Source: Amylibacter sp. SFDW26
Lineage (GTDB): Bacteria > Pseudomonadota > Alphaproteobacteria > Rhodobacterales > Rhodobacteraceae
Assembly: GCF_009184395.1 (NCBI RefSeq)
Contig: NZ_WEIC01000001.1
Location: 1 to 64,000, forward strand
Length of the DNA: 64,000 nucleotides
Direction: 5' to 3'
Positions within the stretch are counted from its first letter, which is position 1; the number at the start of each line of letters is the position of its first letter. The notes under the pieces are model-generated. The model was not told the origin of the DNA and did not search any database. It saw only the letters and a list, made by a program, of their open reading frames with translations. Positions 47,213-55,931 of this stretch are shown one piece after another. A program made the translations under genes and the position numbers.

Positions 47213-47412
47213 AAGCTTACCGTTGCATAACCGAAGACGACACATCAGAATTCTGCCACCGTGTGACCAAAGCCTTATCCGAAGGCTGGGAACTGCACGG
47301 CAGCCCATCCTATGCGTTCGACACTAAACGCGGCGTGATGCGTGTGGCACAGGCTGTGACCAAGGAAGCGGATTTCGAATATTCACGTGATCTGAAACTG
47401 GGTGAGTTGTAA
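47209..47412 (+). CDS. DUF1737 domain protein
   Basis: The 67-residue product (MKAYRCITEDDTSEFCHRVT, then ALSEGWELHGSPSYAFD) matches the short DUF1737 family. Translational coupling to NnrU (ATGA) sets the start at 47209 instead of the longer frame from 47080. Function unknown. Confidence 0.88.
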   Translation: MKAYRCITEDDTSEFCHRVTKALSEGWELHGSPSYAFDTKRGVMRVAQAVTKEADFEYSRDLKLGEL

Positions 47413-47444
47413 AGCGAGTTTAAAGCTCTGTGGTTGGTGGGGTT

Positions 47445-47477
47445 CTTACAAATTTAACGAATGGGCCGAATGTCTGC
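47445..47477. repeat. Imperfect intergenic repeat, copy A
   Basis: The stretch around TTTAACGAATGGGCCGAATG recurs at 48143-48173 as CTTAACGAATAGGGCGAATG, about 24 of 29 positions identical by eye. The two copies flank the unknown gene 47573-48091 as direct repeats. It resembles short intergenic repeats scattered in Roseobacter-group genomes. Confidence 0.5.
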
Positions 47478-47572
47478 TATGGGGGGCAAAGCGAACGTTT
47501 GACTACACCATAAAATAGACAAAGTTATCCTGCTTAATTTAGAAGGTTTATATTTTATATAGGTTATTATTT

Positions 47573-48091
47573 ATGAAGTTATTAAAAATCGTCTCCAGCT
47601 TTCTTGCATTTTGCACCCCGCTGAAAGCGGAACAAGATCCCGCACTTAATGACAAAATCGAACGGCTTAACAAAGAACTTACGGTTAGCGTTCAAGACTA
47701 TGCAAATTCTGGACAAGTGGACAAATTAGCAAGTTTATTATCCTTTATGAAAACTTATGATAAATATTGCAGAACACCCGAAACTCATCTGCTTGGTAAG
47801 CATCATAATGTCACGTTACAGCATTTAGAAAACTTCAATAAACGTACAAGCTGTTCCCAAAATTACGTAAGTACAGTTTTTACTAAAGACAATAATTACG
47901 AAGACGTATTCGTGGATAGAGACAAGGCATGTAGTGATACTAATATAGAAGAATCTAATCTAAAATATCTAGCCAATAAGTTGCTAATTGAAATGGCTAC
48001 ATTTGAAAATGCGCAAAGCGCCTTAAAAACAATATCTGAACCTCCTACCGTAGCCAAAGGTAGTTTCATTTGGAGCTGCGAGATCGAGTAG
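47573..48091 (+). CDS. Unknown secreted protein, AT-rich
   Basis: The 172-residue product has a signal peptide (LLKIVSSFLAFCTPLKA) and a helical mature part with five or more Cys (YCRTPETH, RTSCSQNY, KACSDTN, WSCEIE). It is flanked by a pair of direct repeats and is AT-rich, which suggests recent arrival. The family is not recognised. Confidence 0.65.
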   Translation: MKLLKIVSSFLAFCTPLKAEQDPALNDKIERLNKELTVSVQDYANSGQVDKLASLLSFMKTYDKYCRTPETHLLGKHHNVTLQHLENFNKRTSCSQNYVSTVFTKDNNYEDVFVDRDKACSDTNIEESNLKYLANKLLIEMATFENAQSALKTISEPPTVAKGSFIWSCEIE

Positions 48092-48142
48092 AGGCTGAGT
48101 AAACCCAATGTCGTATAAGGGCCCATACTGGACATTAGAGTT

Positions 48143-48173
48143 ATTAAAAACTTAACGAATAGGGCGAATGACA
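48143..48173. repeat. Imperfect intergenic repeat, copy B
   Basis: This is the second copy of the repeat described at 47445-47477, in the same orientation, about 0.7 kb apart. It lies between the unknown secreted gene and the esterase gene. Confidence 0.5.
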
Positions 48174-48249
48174 TAAGCTTGCCGAATGCATGCTTAACGC
48201 TAAGTGTTTTGCTGACCCCACTGCCATTAGAAACAACAGGTATTTACGG

Positions 48250-48966
48250 ATGACGTTCGTTGCACAAAAGCAAAAATCAAAGCACCAACATTACCCAGTT
48301 CTTACTCGGCTCAGAAAAAAAGCAGTAAAGTCCTTATTAATAGTAGCCATAGCCCTTTCAACGCCTGCAATTTCTTTTGCAGAAACAACTGTTGTTGCTG
48401 TCTTAGGGGACAGTCTGACAAAAGGGTTCGGTTTACGGAAACAGAAAGGATTTGTCCCCGTCCTTCAAAATTGGCTCACAGAGCAGGGCGAAGATGTATT
48501 CCTTATTAATGAAGGTCGATCGGGTCGCACAACCACAGGCGGGCTGACACGTATTCAAGCGGTGCTCACACCAAATATAGATGCCCTTATTATCGAACTT
48601 GGTGGTAATGATATGCTGCGCAAAGCTGATCCAAGTATTATACGTAATAATCTTAGTCGCATGATCAGAATTGCAAAGAACCGCGACATTCCAATCCTGC
48701 TTGTTGGGGTGAAGGCAAACAAGAGATATCCAGTAGAATTCAGAAGTTCTTTTAATAGAAACTATCCTGATTTAGCCAAAGAGTTCGATATTTTATTGTA
48801 CCCAAACTTTTTCGCTGCTCTTTATAGAGATAGGGAACAAACCCGCATAAATTATCGTTTCATGCTCTTGGATCGGATCCACCCAAATTCCAGGGGCGTT
48901 GTGAAAGTCGTCAACGACATTGGCCCATTGGTGCAAAAGCTGATAGCCCGTAGTAAATTGAAATAA
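48250..48966 (+). CDS. TesA-like SGNH-hydrolase (arylesterase)
   Basis: The 238-residue product has a signal peptide (KSLLIVAIALSTPAISFA) and the SGNH blocks: VLGDSLTKGFGL (block I Ser), GRSGRTTTGG (block II Gly), ELGGNDML (block III Asn) and LDRIHPNSRG (block V Asp/His). It is a periplasmic esterase or thioesterase. ATG 48250 is preceded by weak GGTATT; the extension to 48190 is not needed. In this family the usual substrates are short esters and lysophospholipids. Confidence 0.92.
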   Translation: MTFVAQKQKSKHQHYPVLTRLRKKAVKSLLIVAIALSTPAISFAETTVVAVLGDSLTKGFGLRKQKGFVPVLQNWLTEQGEDVFLINEGRSGRTTTGGLTRIQAVLTPNIDALIIELGGNDMLRKADPSIIRNNLSRMIRIAKNRDIPILLVGVKANKRYPVEFRSSFNRNYPDLAKEFDILLYPNFFAALYRDREQTRINYRFMLLDRIHPNSRGVVKVVNDIGPLVQKLIARSKLK

Positions 48967-48993
48967 TAATTTTTTATTTCAACGGGTTGATTT

Positions 48994-49013
48994 GATGTCC
49001 CAACTGGGACATC
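48994..49013. repeat. Perfect inverted repeat between esterase and PhzF genes
   Basis: GATGTCCCA (48994-49002) and TGGGACATC (49005-49013) are perfect 9-bp arms with a 2-nt centre. The two genes converge here. There is no T-run, so it is not a typical terminator; protein binding or a tight hairpin is possible. Confidence 0.45.
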
Positions 49014-49030
49014 TCCAGAAAGTCAGTTTT

Positions 49031-49861
49031 TCAAACCATATTTCGAGCCGTCCCAGACACCGTAATCGGGCTGCCCGCCTCATCTGAAAACTCAGCCGTA
49101 ATATCTGATGGCAGCCCCATATCCTCACCTTGGGTGATTTGAATCCTACCCTGATGCGGCCAGCCTATATCACGCAGATATCCCGAAAACGCTGCCGTCG
49201 CAGCCCCTGTTGCCGGGTCTTCAAAAACACCGCCGCTGGCAAAAGCATTGCGGCTGTGGAATGTTTGATCGTCTTCGATATAGACCAGCATGATCGTAAC
49301 AAGATCGCGTTCATTCATGAATGTCCGACCTTCATTCAGATCGTAATTCAATGCAGCCAAATCTTTGCGGTTTTTCAGAGCCAGCACATAATGATCGGCC
49401 CCACCATGGGCGCGGGCGGGGGGAATGCGAAGGTCAAGCTGATCTGCGGTATATCCAAGCAAGGCAAGGGTGGCTGTAATCTCGTTATCCGACAAAGCTT
49501 TGCTATGTGTGGGCGGTGATACTAAGGCGGCACTATATAAATTGTCTTGGGCCGCACCGCGAACACTTATGTTGGCGTCATTTAAGGTAAGGTTATACGT
49601 GCCATCCCCATAAGCTTGGGCAAGGGCCGCACCCAACGCGATGGTCGCGTGACCGCAGAAGGGAACCTCGGATTCTGGTGAGAAATAACGCGCACGCCAC
49701 GCACCATCTTTTGGCATCGCAAAAACGGTTTCTGAATAGCCAACCTCTGCCGCACTTGCTTGCATGGTTTCTGCAGAAGGAAGTTCATCGCAAATAACAA
49801 CGCCCGCTGGATTGCCGCCGATATTGCCGTGTGAAAAAGCTGAGATGCGTTGAATATCCAT
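49031..49861 (-). CDS. PhzF family isomerase/epimerase-like protein
   Basis: The 276-residue product shows the PhzF fold: MDIQRISAFSHGNIGGNPAGVVIC, SETVFAMP with the catalytic Glu, SPESEVPFCGHATIALGAAL, and the second-domain GGVFEDPATGAATAAFSGYL. PhzF members are isomerases, mostly of unknown substrate. ATG 49861 has GGAGAC upstream; the frame to 49909 precedes it. Confidence 0.93.
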   Translation of the reverse strand: MDIQRISAFSHGNIGGNPAGVVICDELPSAETMQASAAEVGYSETVFAMPKDGAWRARYFSPESEVPFCGHATIALGAALAQAYGDGTYNLTLNDANISVRGAAQDNLYSAALVSPPTHSKALSDNEITATLALLGYTADQLDLRIPPARAHGGADHYVLALKNRKDLAALNYDLNEGRTFMNERDLVTIMLVYIEDDQTFHSRNAFASGGVFEDPATGAATAAFSGYLRDIGWPHQGRIQITQGEDMGLPSDITAEFSDEAGSPITVSGTARNMV

Positions 49862-50101
49862 TGGTGTCTCCTGACTGTTTATCGAAAAATAAAACGGCTT
49901 CAGGGGCAAAAGTCTATTGTATTTGCCATGACTTTTTGTGCGCTTTTCTATTCAAAAATGTGATTATAGGAAAAAAACTAACCAGCTGCGGCGTTTTATT
50001 GTGCGAAATCGGCAATATTTTGACGTGTTCCCCCGTGACTCTCTCGATATATAGTATAAATGAATACCAGCTATAAAAGCCAACAATAAGGGAAATCAAA
50101 A

Positions 50102-50494
50102 ATGGCCGACGTGAACCGGGGCAATCGCCCGCTCTCACCCCATATCAGCATTTACCGCCGTCAAATCAACATGGTCACATCAATTGTAAACCGTATCACA
50201 GGTGTCGGTATGGCACTTGCTGCTGTTTTAATCGTGTGGTGGTTGCTGGCAGCTTCAACAAGTGCAGGGTACTTTGACTTTGTGAACGGTTTGCTGACCT
50301 CTTGGTTAGGCCTTCTGATTATGTTTGGATCCCTGTGGGCGCTTTGGTTCCATTTCTTAGGCGGTATTCGTCACTTGGTTATGGACTTCGGTAAAGGCTA
50401 TGAATTGAAGTCTGTGGATTTCTGGGGCTGGGCCATTGTTGTGCTGAGCTTTGTATTAACGGCGGCAAGCATCATGTGCTTGGCAGCAGGCTAG
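50102..50494 (+). CDS. sdhC: Succinate dehydrogenase cytochrome b556 subunit
   Basis: The 130-residue product has the SdhC motif NRPLSPHISIYRRQINM, three transmembrane helices and the haem-ligand His in LGGIRHLVMDFGKG. It anchors the complex and binds quinone/haem b. AAGGGAAATC precedes ATG 50102. It is the first gene of the sdhC-D-A-X-X-B operon. Confidence 0.96.
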   Translation: MADVNRGNRPLSPHISIYRRQINMVTSIVNRITGVGMALAAVLIVWWLLAASTSAGYFDFVNGLLTSWLGLLIMFGSLWALWFHFLGGIRHLVMDFGKGYELKSVDFWGWAIVVLSFVLTAASIMCLAAG

Positions 50495-50506
50495 GGGAGC
50501 GGCGTT

Positions 50507-50887
50507 ATGAGTTATAAAACAGATATGGGCCGTGTGATCGGTCTGGGTTCCGCAAAAGAAGGTTCGCATGATTGGTGGATCAGCCGTGTAACATCCGTTG
50601 CATTGATCCCTTTGATGTTGTGTTTCTTGTGGAAAGTTGCCCCGCTTATCGGTGGCACACATGCAGAGGTTTTGACAGCGTTTCAAAACCCATTCACTGC
50701 AATTACAACTATTCTATTTATCATGATCAGCTTCATCCACCTTGCAGGTGGTTTGCAAGAAGTGATCGTGGACTATGTACACGGTAAAGCTACGTTAGTG
50801 GTTCTACTGGTTTCAACAAAACTTCTATGCTGGGGCATAGGGTTCGCGGGCGCTTTTGCGGTTGCCAAAATGGCCTTTGGCGCCTGA
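50507..50887 (+). CDS. sdhD: Succinate dehydrogenase membrane anchor subunit
   Basis: The 126-residue product has three hydrophobic helices and WWISRVTSVALIPLMLCF, typical of SdhD; the second-helix His in SFIHLAGGLQEVIVDYVHG is the likely haem ligand. It starts 12 bp after sdhC. Confidence 0.95.
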   Translation: MSYKTDMGRVIGLGSAKEGSHDWWISRVTSVALIPLMLCFLWKVAPLIGGTHAEVLTAFQNPFTAITTILFIMISFIHLAGGLQEVIVDYVHGKATLVVLLVSTKLLCWGIGFAGAFAVAKMAFGA

Positions 50888-50902
50888 TCGGAGAATTTGA
50901 AA

Positions 50903-52723
50903 ATGACTGCTTACGAATATATCGATCACGAATATGACGTTGTTGTTGTCGGTGCGGGTGGCGCGGGTTTGCGCGCAACTTTGGGCATGGCAGAACAAGG
51001 TTTGAAAACGGCTTGTGTAACTAAGGTTTTCCCAACACGTTCGCACACTGTTGCGGCCCAAGGTGGGATTGCAGCATCGCTTGCAAATATGGATGTTGGT
51101 ACAACACCAAATGACCACTGGCAGTGGCACCTTTACGATACAGTAAAGGGTTCTGACTGGCTGGGTGATACAGATGCTATGGAATATCTGGTGCGTGAAG
51201 CGCCAAAGGCTGTTTACGAGCTGGAACACTACGGTGTGCCATTCTCTCGTACAGAAGAGGGTAAGATTTACCAGCGCCCATTCGGTGGTCACACAACAGA
51301 ATTTGGCGAAGGCCCATCCGTGCAACGTACATGTGCAGCGGCTGACCGTACAGGTCACGCGATTTTGCACACGCTTTATGGTCAATCGCTTAAGAACAAT
51401 GCGGAATTCTATATCGAATATTTCGCAACAGATTTGATTATGACCGAAGATGGTCGTTGCCAAGGTATCATCGCTTGGAAATTGGACGATGGTACGATCC
51501 ACCGCTTCAATGCGAAAATGGTTGTATTGGCGACTGGTGGCTATGGTCGTTCATACTTCTCTGCTACATCTGCACACACATGTACAGGTGACGGCGGCGG
51601 TATGGTTGCGCGCCAAGGTTTGGCACTGCAAGACATGGAATTCGTTCAGTTCCACCCAACTGGTATTTATGGCTCTGGCTGTTTGATTACAGAGGGTGCA
51701 CGTGGTGAGGGTGGTTATTTGACCAATTCCGAAGGCGAACGTTTCATGGAACGTTATGCGCCAACATATAAAGACTTGGCATCGCGTGATGTTGTATCGC
51801 GCTGTATGACAATGGAAATTCGCGAAGGTCGCGGTATGGGTGAAGAGGGGGATCATATCCACCTACACCTAAACCACTTGCCACCAGAAACATTGGCAGA
51901 GCGTTTGCCAGGTATTTCTGAATCTGCGAAAATATTTGCGGGTGTGGATGTGAACAAAGAGCCAATCCCAGTATTGCCGACAGTGCATTACAATATGGGT
52001 GGTATCCCAACGAATTATTGGGGTGAGGTGCTTGATCCAACTGCAAAAGATCACGACCGTATTTTGCCAGGCTTGATGGCTGTGGGTGAAGCGGGGTGTG
52101 CGTCTGTTCATGGTGCGAACCGTTTGGGTTCTAACAGCTTGATCGATTTGGTTGTGTTTGGTCGTGCGGCTGCGATTAAAGCGGCAGAAGTGGTTGATCC
52201 GAAAACACCGAACGAGCCAATCAATGAGAAGTCAGTTGAGAAATCAATGGCACGCTTTGATGGCCTGCGTCATGCAGATGGTGCGGTTACAACGGCTGAT
52301 TTGCGTCTTGAGATGCAAAAAACAATGCAGGCTGATGCGGCTGTGTTCCGCACAGACAAAACATTGGCCGAAGGCTGCGTGAAGATGGAAGCCATCGCTA
52401 AGAAGATGACTGATCTGAAAGTGACAGACCGTTCAATGATCTGGAACTCTGATCTGATGGAAACATTAGAGCTGACAAACCTGATGCCAAACGCATTGGC
52501 AACAATCGTTGGTGCGGAAGCACGTAAAGAAAGCCGTGGTGCGCATGCACACGAAGATTACCCAGATCGTGATGATAAAAAATGGCGTAAACACAGCTTG
52601 ATGCGTGTGAAAGATCATAAGGTTAAATTGTCATACCGTGACGTACACCTTGATCCATTAACGAAACAAGAAGATGGCGGCATCGACTTGAAGAAAATCG
52701 CACCGAAAGCACGCGTATATTAA
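50903..52723 (+). CDS. sdhA: Succinate dehydrogenase flavoprotein subunit
   Basis: The 606-residue product has FAD-binding [20 protein letters not shown], the covalent-flavin His region [22 protein letters not shown], and the substrate arginines in [19 protein letters not shown]. It oxidises succinate to fumarate. ATG 50903 with GGAGA 8 nt upstream is chosen over the TTG at 50897. Its stop overlaps the next small gene as TAATG. Confidence 0.98.
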   Translation: MTAYEYIDHEYDVVVVGAGGAGLRATLGMAEQGLKTACVTKVFPTRSHTVAAQGGIAASLANMDVGTTPNDHWQWHLYDTVKGSDWLGDTDAMEYLVREAPKAVYELEHYGVPFSRTEEGKIYQRPFGGHTTEFGEGPSVQRTCAAADRTGHAILHTLYGQSLKNNAEFYIEYFATDLIMTEDGRCQGIIAWKLDDGTIHRFNAKMVVLATGGYGRSYFSATSAHTCTGDGGGMVARQGLALQDMEFVQFHPTGIYGSGCLITEGARGEGGYLTNSEGERFMERYAPTYKDLASRDVVSRCMTMEIREGRGMGEEGDHIHLHLNHLPPETLAERLPGISESAKIFAGVDVNKEPIPVLPTVHYNMGGIPTNYWGEVLDPTAKDHDRILPGLMAVGEAGCASVHGANRLGSNSLIDLVVFGRAAAIKAAEVVDPKTPNEPINEKSVEKSMARFDGLRHADGAVTTADLRLEMQKTMQADAAVFRTDKTLAEGCVKMEAIAKKMTDLKVTDRSMIWNSDLMETLELTNLMPNALATIVGAEARKESRGAHAHEDYPDRDDKKWRKHSLMRVKDHKVKLSYRDVHLDPLTKQEDGGIDLKKIAPKARVY

Positions 52724-53049
52724 TGCAAATCTTACGCGCAACATATCTGAGCATTGCTGCCGTGGCCCTGATGGGCTGTTCGGTGGGCGAAGAGGTTGCG
52801 CGTGATAAGGCCCGCGATGCGATTGATCCGATTGTGGCAAAGCAATTTCCAGGTGTGCCTGTAAAACCTGTCACAGACTGTGTGATTGATAATGCATCCT
52901 TGCAGGAACTTTTGGCTGTGACGGCTGCGGCAAGCACTGGCAATCAGGTGAAAGCTGCCGAGATTGTTGTTGAGGTTGCAAGTCGTCCTGACACTGTGAA
53001 ATGTATTGCCGTAAAAGGCTTGCCAGCATTGCTGCAGGGGTTGGCATGA
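52723..53049 (+). CDS. Small lipoprotein A between sdhA and sdhB
   Basis: The 108-residue product has a lipobox-type signal (AAVALMGCSVGEE) and a small mature domain with one further Cys pair (VTDCVIDN, TVKCIAVKG). It overlaps the sdhA stop by one base and the next gene by 4 bp (ATGA). Translation therefore looks coupled to sdhA. Similar ORFs occur at this position in other Rhodobacterales, from memory; function unknown. Confidence 0.8.
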   Translation: MQILRATYLSIAAVALMGCSVGEEVARDKARDAIDPIVAKQFPGVPVKPVTDCVIDNASLQELLAVTAAASTGNQVKAAEIVVEVASRPDTVKCIAVKGLPALLQGLA

Positions 53050-53345
53050 TGCGGAGTGTTTGCATTGGTGTTGCCGCAACGGTTGGCTTAACTGGGTGCA
53101 CAAAGCCTGAGCCGATCACTGTTGAACGTGCTATGGCTATTTGTACGGAACGTGCGCGTGATGCTGTAAAGCCAAACGTCAATGTTGGCGTTGGTGTGGG
53201 CATTGGTAAACGTGTCCGCACAGGTGTTGGCATTGGTATAGAATTATCGTCGGACTATTTAAAAGGCCGCGATCCCGAAGAAGTTTATGAAGAATGTGTT
53301 GTCGCCAAGTCTGGCGAAAAACCGACCCAGCCGTTAACATTGTAA
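53046..53345 (+). CDS. Small lipoprotein B between sdhA and sdhB
   Basis: The 99-residue product has a lipobox (VGLTGCTKPEP) and a mature part AICTERARDAVKPNVNVGVG, then a Gly/Val-rich repeat (VGVGVGIGK, TGVGIGIEL) and EECVVAKSG. ATG 53046 overlaps lipoprotein A's stop; an ATGATG pair is present. It ends 24 bp before sdhB. It may share ancestry with lipoprotein A. Confidence 0.8.
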   Translation: MMRSVCIGVAATVGLTGCTKPEPITVERAMAICTERARDAVKPNVNVGVGVGIGKRVRTGVGIGIELSSDYLKGRDPEEVYEECVVAKSGEKPTQPLTL

Positions 53346-53369
53346 CGGCATAAGGCAAAGGATAAGAAA

Positions 53370-54149
53370 ATGGTAGAATTAGCCCTTCCAAAAAACTCCC
53401 GTATGACAACGGGTAAGACATGGCCAAAACCAGAAGGTGCGACCAATGTCCGTAAGTTTAAAATCTATCGTTTTGACCCTGACACAGGTGAAAATCCTCG
53501 TTTGGACGTTTATTTCCTAGACATGGATAAATGCGGCCCGATGATTTTGGACGCATTGATTAAGATTAAGAATGAAATTGATCCAACTTTGACTTTCCGC
53601 CGCTCCTGCCGCGAAGGTATTTGTGGCTCTTGTGCGATGAACATCGATGGCATCAACACTCTGGCCTGTATTTATGGTTTGGACGAAGTGAAGGGTGACG
53701 TGAAAATCTATCCATTGCCGCATATGCCAGTGGTAAAGGATTTGATCCCTGACCTGACGCACTTCTATGCCCAACACGCAAGTATCATGCCGTGGTTGGA
53801 AACGAAGACGAACAAACCAGCGAAAGAATGGCGTCAGTCTATTGAAGACCGTAAGAAATTGGATGGCCTGTATGAATGCGTTATGTGCGCATGCTGTTCA
53901 ACATCTTGCCCATCATACTGGTGGAATGGCGATCGTTACCTTGGGCCAGCAGCGTTGTTGCATGCATACCGCTGGATCATTGATAGCCGTGATGAGGCAA
54001 CGGGCGAGCGTTTGGACGAATTGCAAGATCCGTTCAAGTTGTACCGCTGTCACACGATTATGAACTGTGCAAAAACATGCCCTAAGGGTTTGAACCCAGC
54101 GTTGGCTATTGCAGAGATCAAAAAGAAAATGGTTGAGCGTACGCTTTAA
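53370..54149 (+). CDS. sdhB: Succinate dehydrogenase iron-sulfur subunit
   Basis: The 259-residue product has the [2Fe-2S] ligands in [22 protein letters not shown] and the [4Fe-4S]/[3Fe-4S] ligands in [18 protein letters not shown] and [17 protein letters not shown]. It carries electrons from SdhA to quinone. AAAGGATAAG precedes ATG 53370; a strong terminator follows. Confidence 0.98.
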   Translation: MVELALPKNSRMTTGKTWPKPEGATNVRKFKIYRFDPDTGENPRLDVYFLDMDKCGPMILDALIKIKNEIDPTLTFRRSCREGICGSCAMNIDGINTLACIYGLDEVKGDVKIYPLPHMPVVKDLIPDLTHFYAQHASIMPWLETKTNKPAKEWRQSIEDRKKLDGLYECVMCACCSTSCPSYWWNGDRYLGPAALLHAYRWIIDSRDEATGERLDELQDPFKLYRCHTIMNCAKTCPKGLNPALAIAEIKKKMVERTL

Positions 54150-54172
54150 TCCAAAACTATATACAGAATTCG

Positions 54173-54198
54173 AGGGCGCTTTTATGCGCCCTTTTTTG
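54173..54198 (+). terminator. Terminator of the sdh operon
   Basis: AGGGCGC (54173-54179) and GCGCCCT (54186-54192) form a perfect 7-bp stem with a 6-nt loop followed by six T residues. It begins 24 bp after the sdhB stop. Confidence 0.92.
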
Positions 54199-54208
54199 TT
54201 TTCGTTAC

Positions 54209-54249
54209 GTTAGGTTTCACTTCTGTACGCTTAACGTTAGGGTTAGGTT
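54209..54249. repeat. Three GTTAGG direct repeats before the flavoprotein gene
   Basis: GTTAGG occurs at 54209-54214, 54236-54241 and 54242-54247; the first and last extend to GTTAGGTT. They sit 27-67 bp upstream of the KstD-like ATG and may be part of a promoter or operator. Confidence 0.3.
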
Positions 54250-54275
54250 ATGCCTGATATTTTGGGAGATTTCGC

Positions 54276-55931
54276 ATGGCCACCACTCAAGACACATTTG
54301 ACGTAATCATCGTAGGCGCTGGGCTTGCAGGTATGGTTGCAGCTTATGAGGCAACACAACGTGGTAAATCTGTGCTGATGTTGGATCAAGAAGGTCGCCA
54401 ATCTTTGGGTGGTCAGGCATTCTGGTCTTTGGGTGGTTTGTTTATGGTGGATACACCAGAACAACGCCGCTTGGGTATCAAAGACAGCCGTGCGTTGGCA
54501 GCAAGTGATTGGTATGGCTCGGCACAGTTCGACCGCCCAGAAGATGAAAACCCAAAGAAATTTGCCGAAGCCTATTTGGATTTTGCGGCGGATGAAATGC
54601 ATTCTTGGTTGCATGGGTTAGGTATGCGCTGGTTCCCTGTTGTTGGTTGGGCTGAGCGTGGTGGTGAACATGCATCTGGTCACGGTAATTCGGTCCCGCG
54701 TTTCCATATTACTTGGGGCACAGGGACGGGTGTTGTGGATGTATTTGAGCGCCTTGTTCTTGCTGCTGAAAAGGCTGGGAAACTTACATTTGCATTCCGT
54801 CACCGTGTCACGGGGTTAGATGTGGACGGGGATACGGTTAAAGGCGTGTCTGGTGATATCCTTGAAGAGGATGATGCGGATCGCGGTAAAAGCACGAACC
54901 GTACTGTTAAGGGCGGCTTCTCTTATTCTGCGGATGCGATTGTGCTGACGACAGGCGGCATTGGCGGCAACCATGATTTGGTGCGCAGCTACTGGCCAGA
55001 GGATCGTTTGGGCAAAGCGCCGAAAAAAATGGTGGCGGGTGTGCCAGATTATGTTGACGGCAAAATGCACGGTATTGCTGAAGCGGCAGGTGCAGAGATT
55101 ATCAATGGCGACCGCATGTGGCATTACACCGAAGGTTTGGACAATTGGGACCCGATTTGGCCAAACCACGGTATTCGCGTACTGCCGGGACCAAGTTCCA
55201 TGTGGTTCGATGGTAATGGCGACCGTATGGAAGCACCGTATTTGCCTGGTTTTGATTCATTGGGCACGTTGAAACGCATTCTGTCTGCTGGTCATGAACA
55301 CAGTTGGTTTATTCTGACACAAAAGATTATTGAAAAAGAGTTTGCTTTATCTGGATCAGAACAGAACCCAGATTTAACATCTGCGAAGTGGAAAGAAGTT
55401 CTGAAATCTCGCCTTGGTAAAGGGGCGACACCTGCTGTTGAGGCATTCAAAGAACATGGTGCGGATTTCATCGTTAAGGACACTTTGGAAGAAATTGTTG
55501 AGGCGATGAATGCGCTTACACCAAAGGCACCAGTGTCATTCGATCATATAAAATCACAGATCGAAGCACGTGATTTGCAGATTACGAATAAGTATTCGAA
55601 AGATGCACAGGTCACGGCGATCCGTGGGGCGCGGAACTATCTTGGCGATAAACTCATCCGTACTGCGAAGCCGCATAAGATTTTGGACACTGATAATGGC
55701 CCATTGATTGCAGTGCGTTTGAACGTTTTGACACGTAAGTCATTGGGTGGTTTACACACGAACCTTGACGGTCAGGTGTTACGTCCAGATGGGAACGTGT
55801 TCAAAGGGCTATACGCAGCGGGTGAAGTTTCTGGCTTTGGTGGCGGTGGTTACCACGGCTATAACGCCCTAGAAGGCACATTCCTTGGTGGATGTATCTT
55901 TTCGGGTCGCCAAGCTGGGCGTGCTGTTTAA
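54276..55931 (+). CDS. FAD-binding dehydrogenase, KstD / flavocytochrome-c-like
   Basis: The 551-residue product has FAD-binding FDVIIVGAGLAGMVAAYEAT, GGQAFWSLGG and the C-terminal LGGLHTNLDGQVLRP plus GLYAAGEVSGFGGGGYHGYNALEGTFLGGC. This is the FAD-binding-dehydrogenase / 3-oxosteroid-delta1-dehydrogenase-like class. The substrate is not evident. It has a GGGAG ribosome site and lies after the sdh terminator; it converges with the DUF2339 gene, overlapping by 4 bp. Confidence 0.88.
   Translation: MATTQDTFDVIIVGAGLAGMVAAYEATQRGKSVLMLDQEGRQSLGGQAFWSLGGLFMVDTPEQRRLGIKDSRALAASDWYGSAQFDRPEDENPKKFAEAYLDFAADEMHSWLHGLGMRWFPVVGWAERGGEHASGHGNSVPRFHITWGTGTGVVDVFERLVLAAEKAGKLTFAFRHRVTGLDVDGDTVKGVSGDILEEDDADRGKSTNRTVKGGFSYSADAIVLTTGGIGGNHDLVRSYWPEDRLGKAPKKMVAGVPDYVDGKMHGIAEAAGAEIINGDRMWHYTEGLDNWDPIWPNHGIRVLPGPSSMWFDGNGDRMEAPYLPGFDSLGTLKRILSAGHEHSWFILTQKIIEKEFALSGSEQNPDLTSAKWKEVLKSRLGKGATPAVEAFKEHGADFIVKDTLEEIVEAMNALTPKAPVSFDHIKSQIEARDLQITNKYSKDAQVTAIRGARNYLGDKLIRTAKPHKILDTDNGPLIAVRLNVLTRKSLGGLHTNLDGQVLRPDGNVFKGLYAAGEVSGFGGGGYHGYNALEGTFLGGCIFSGRQAGRAV

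Noticed and set aside
50825-51502. 225-codon open frame antisense to sdhA
   Set aside because: It lies wholly opposite sdhA/sdhD coding sequence, has Cys/Thr-rich low-complexity content and no ribosome site; it is a reading-frame shadow of a conserved gene.
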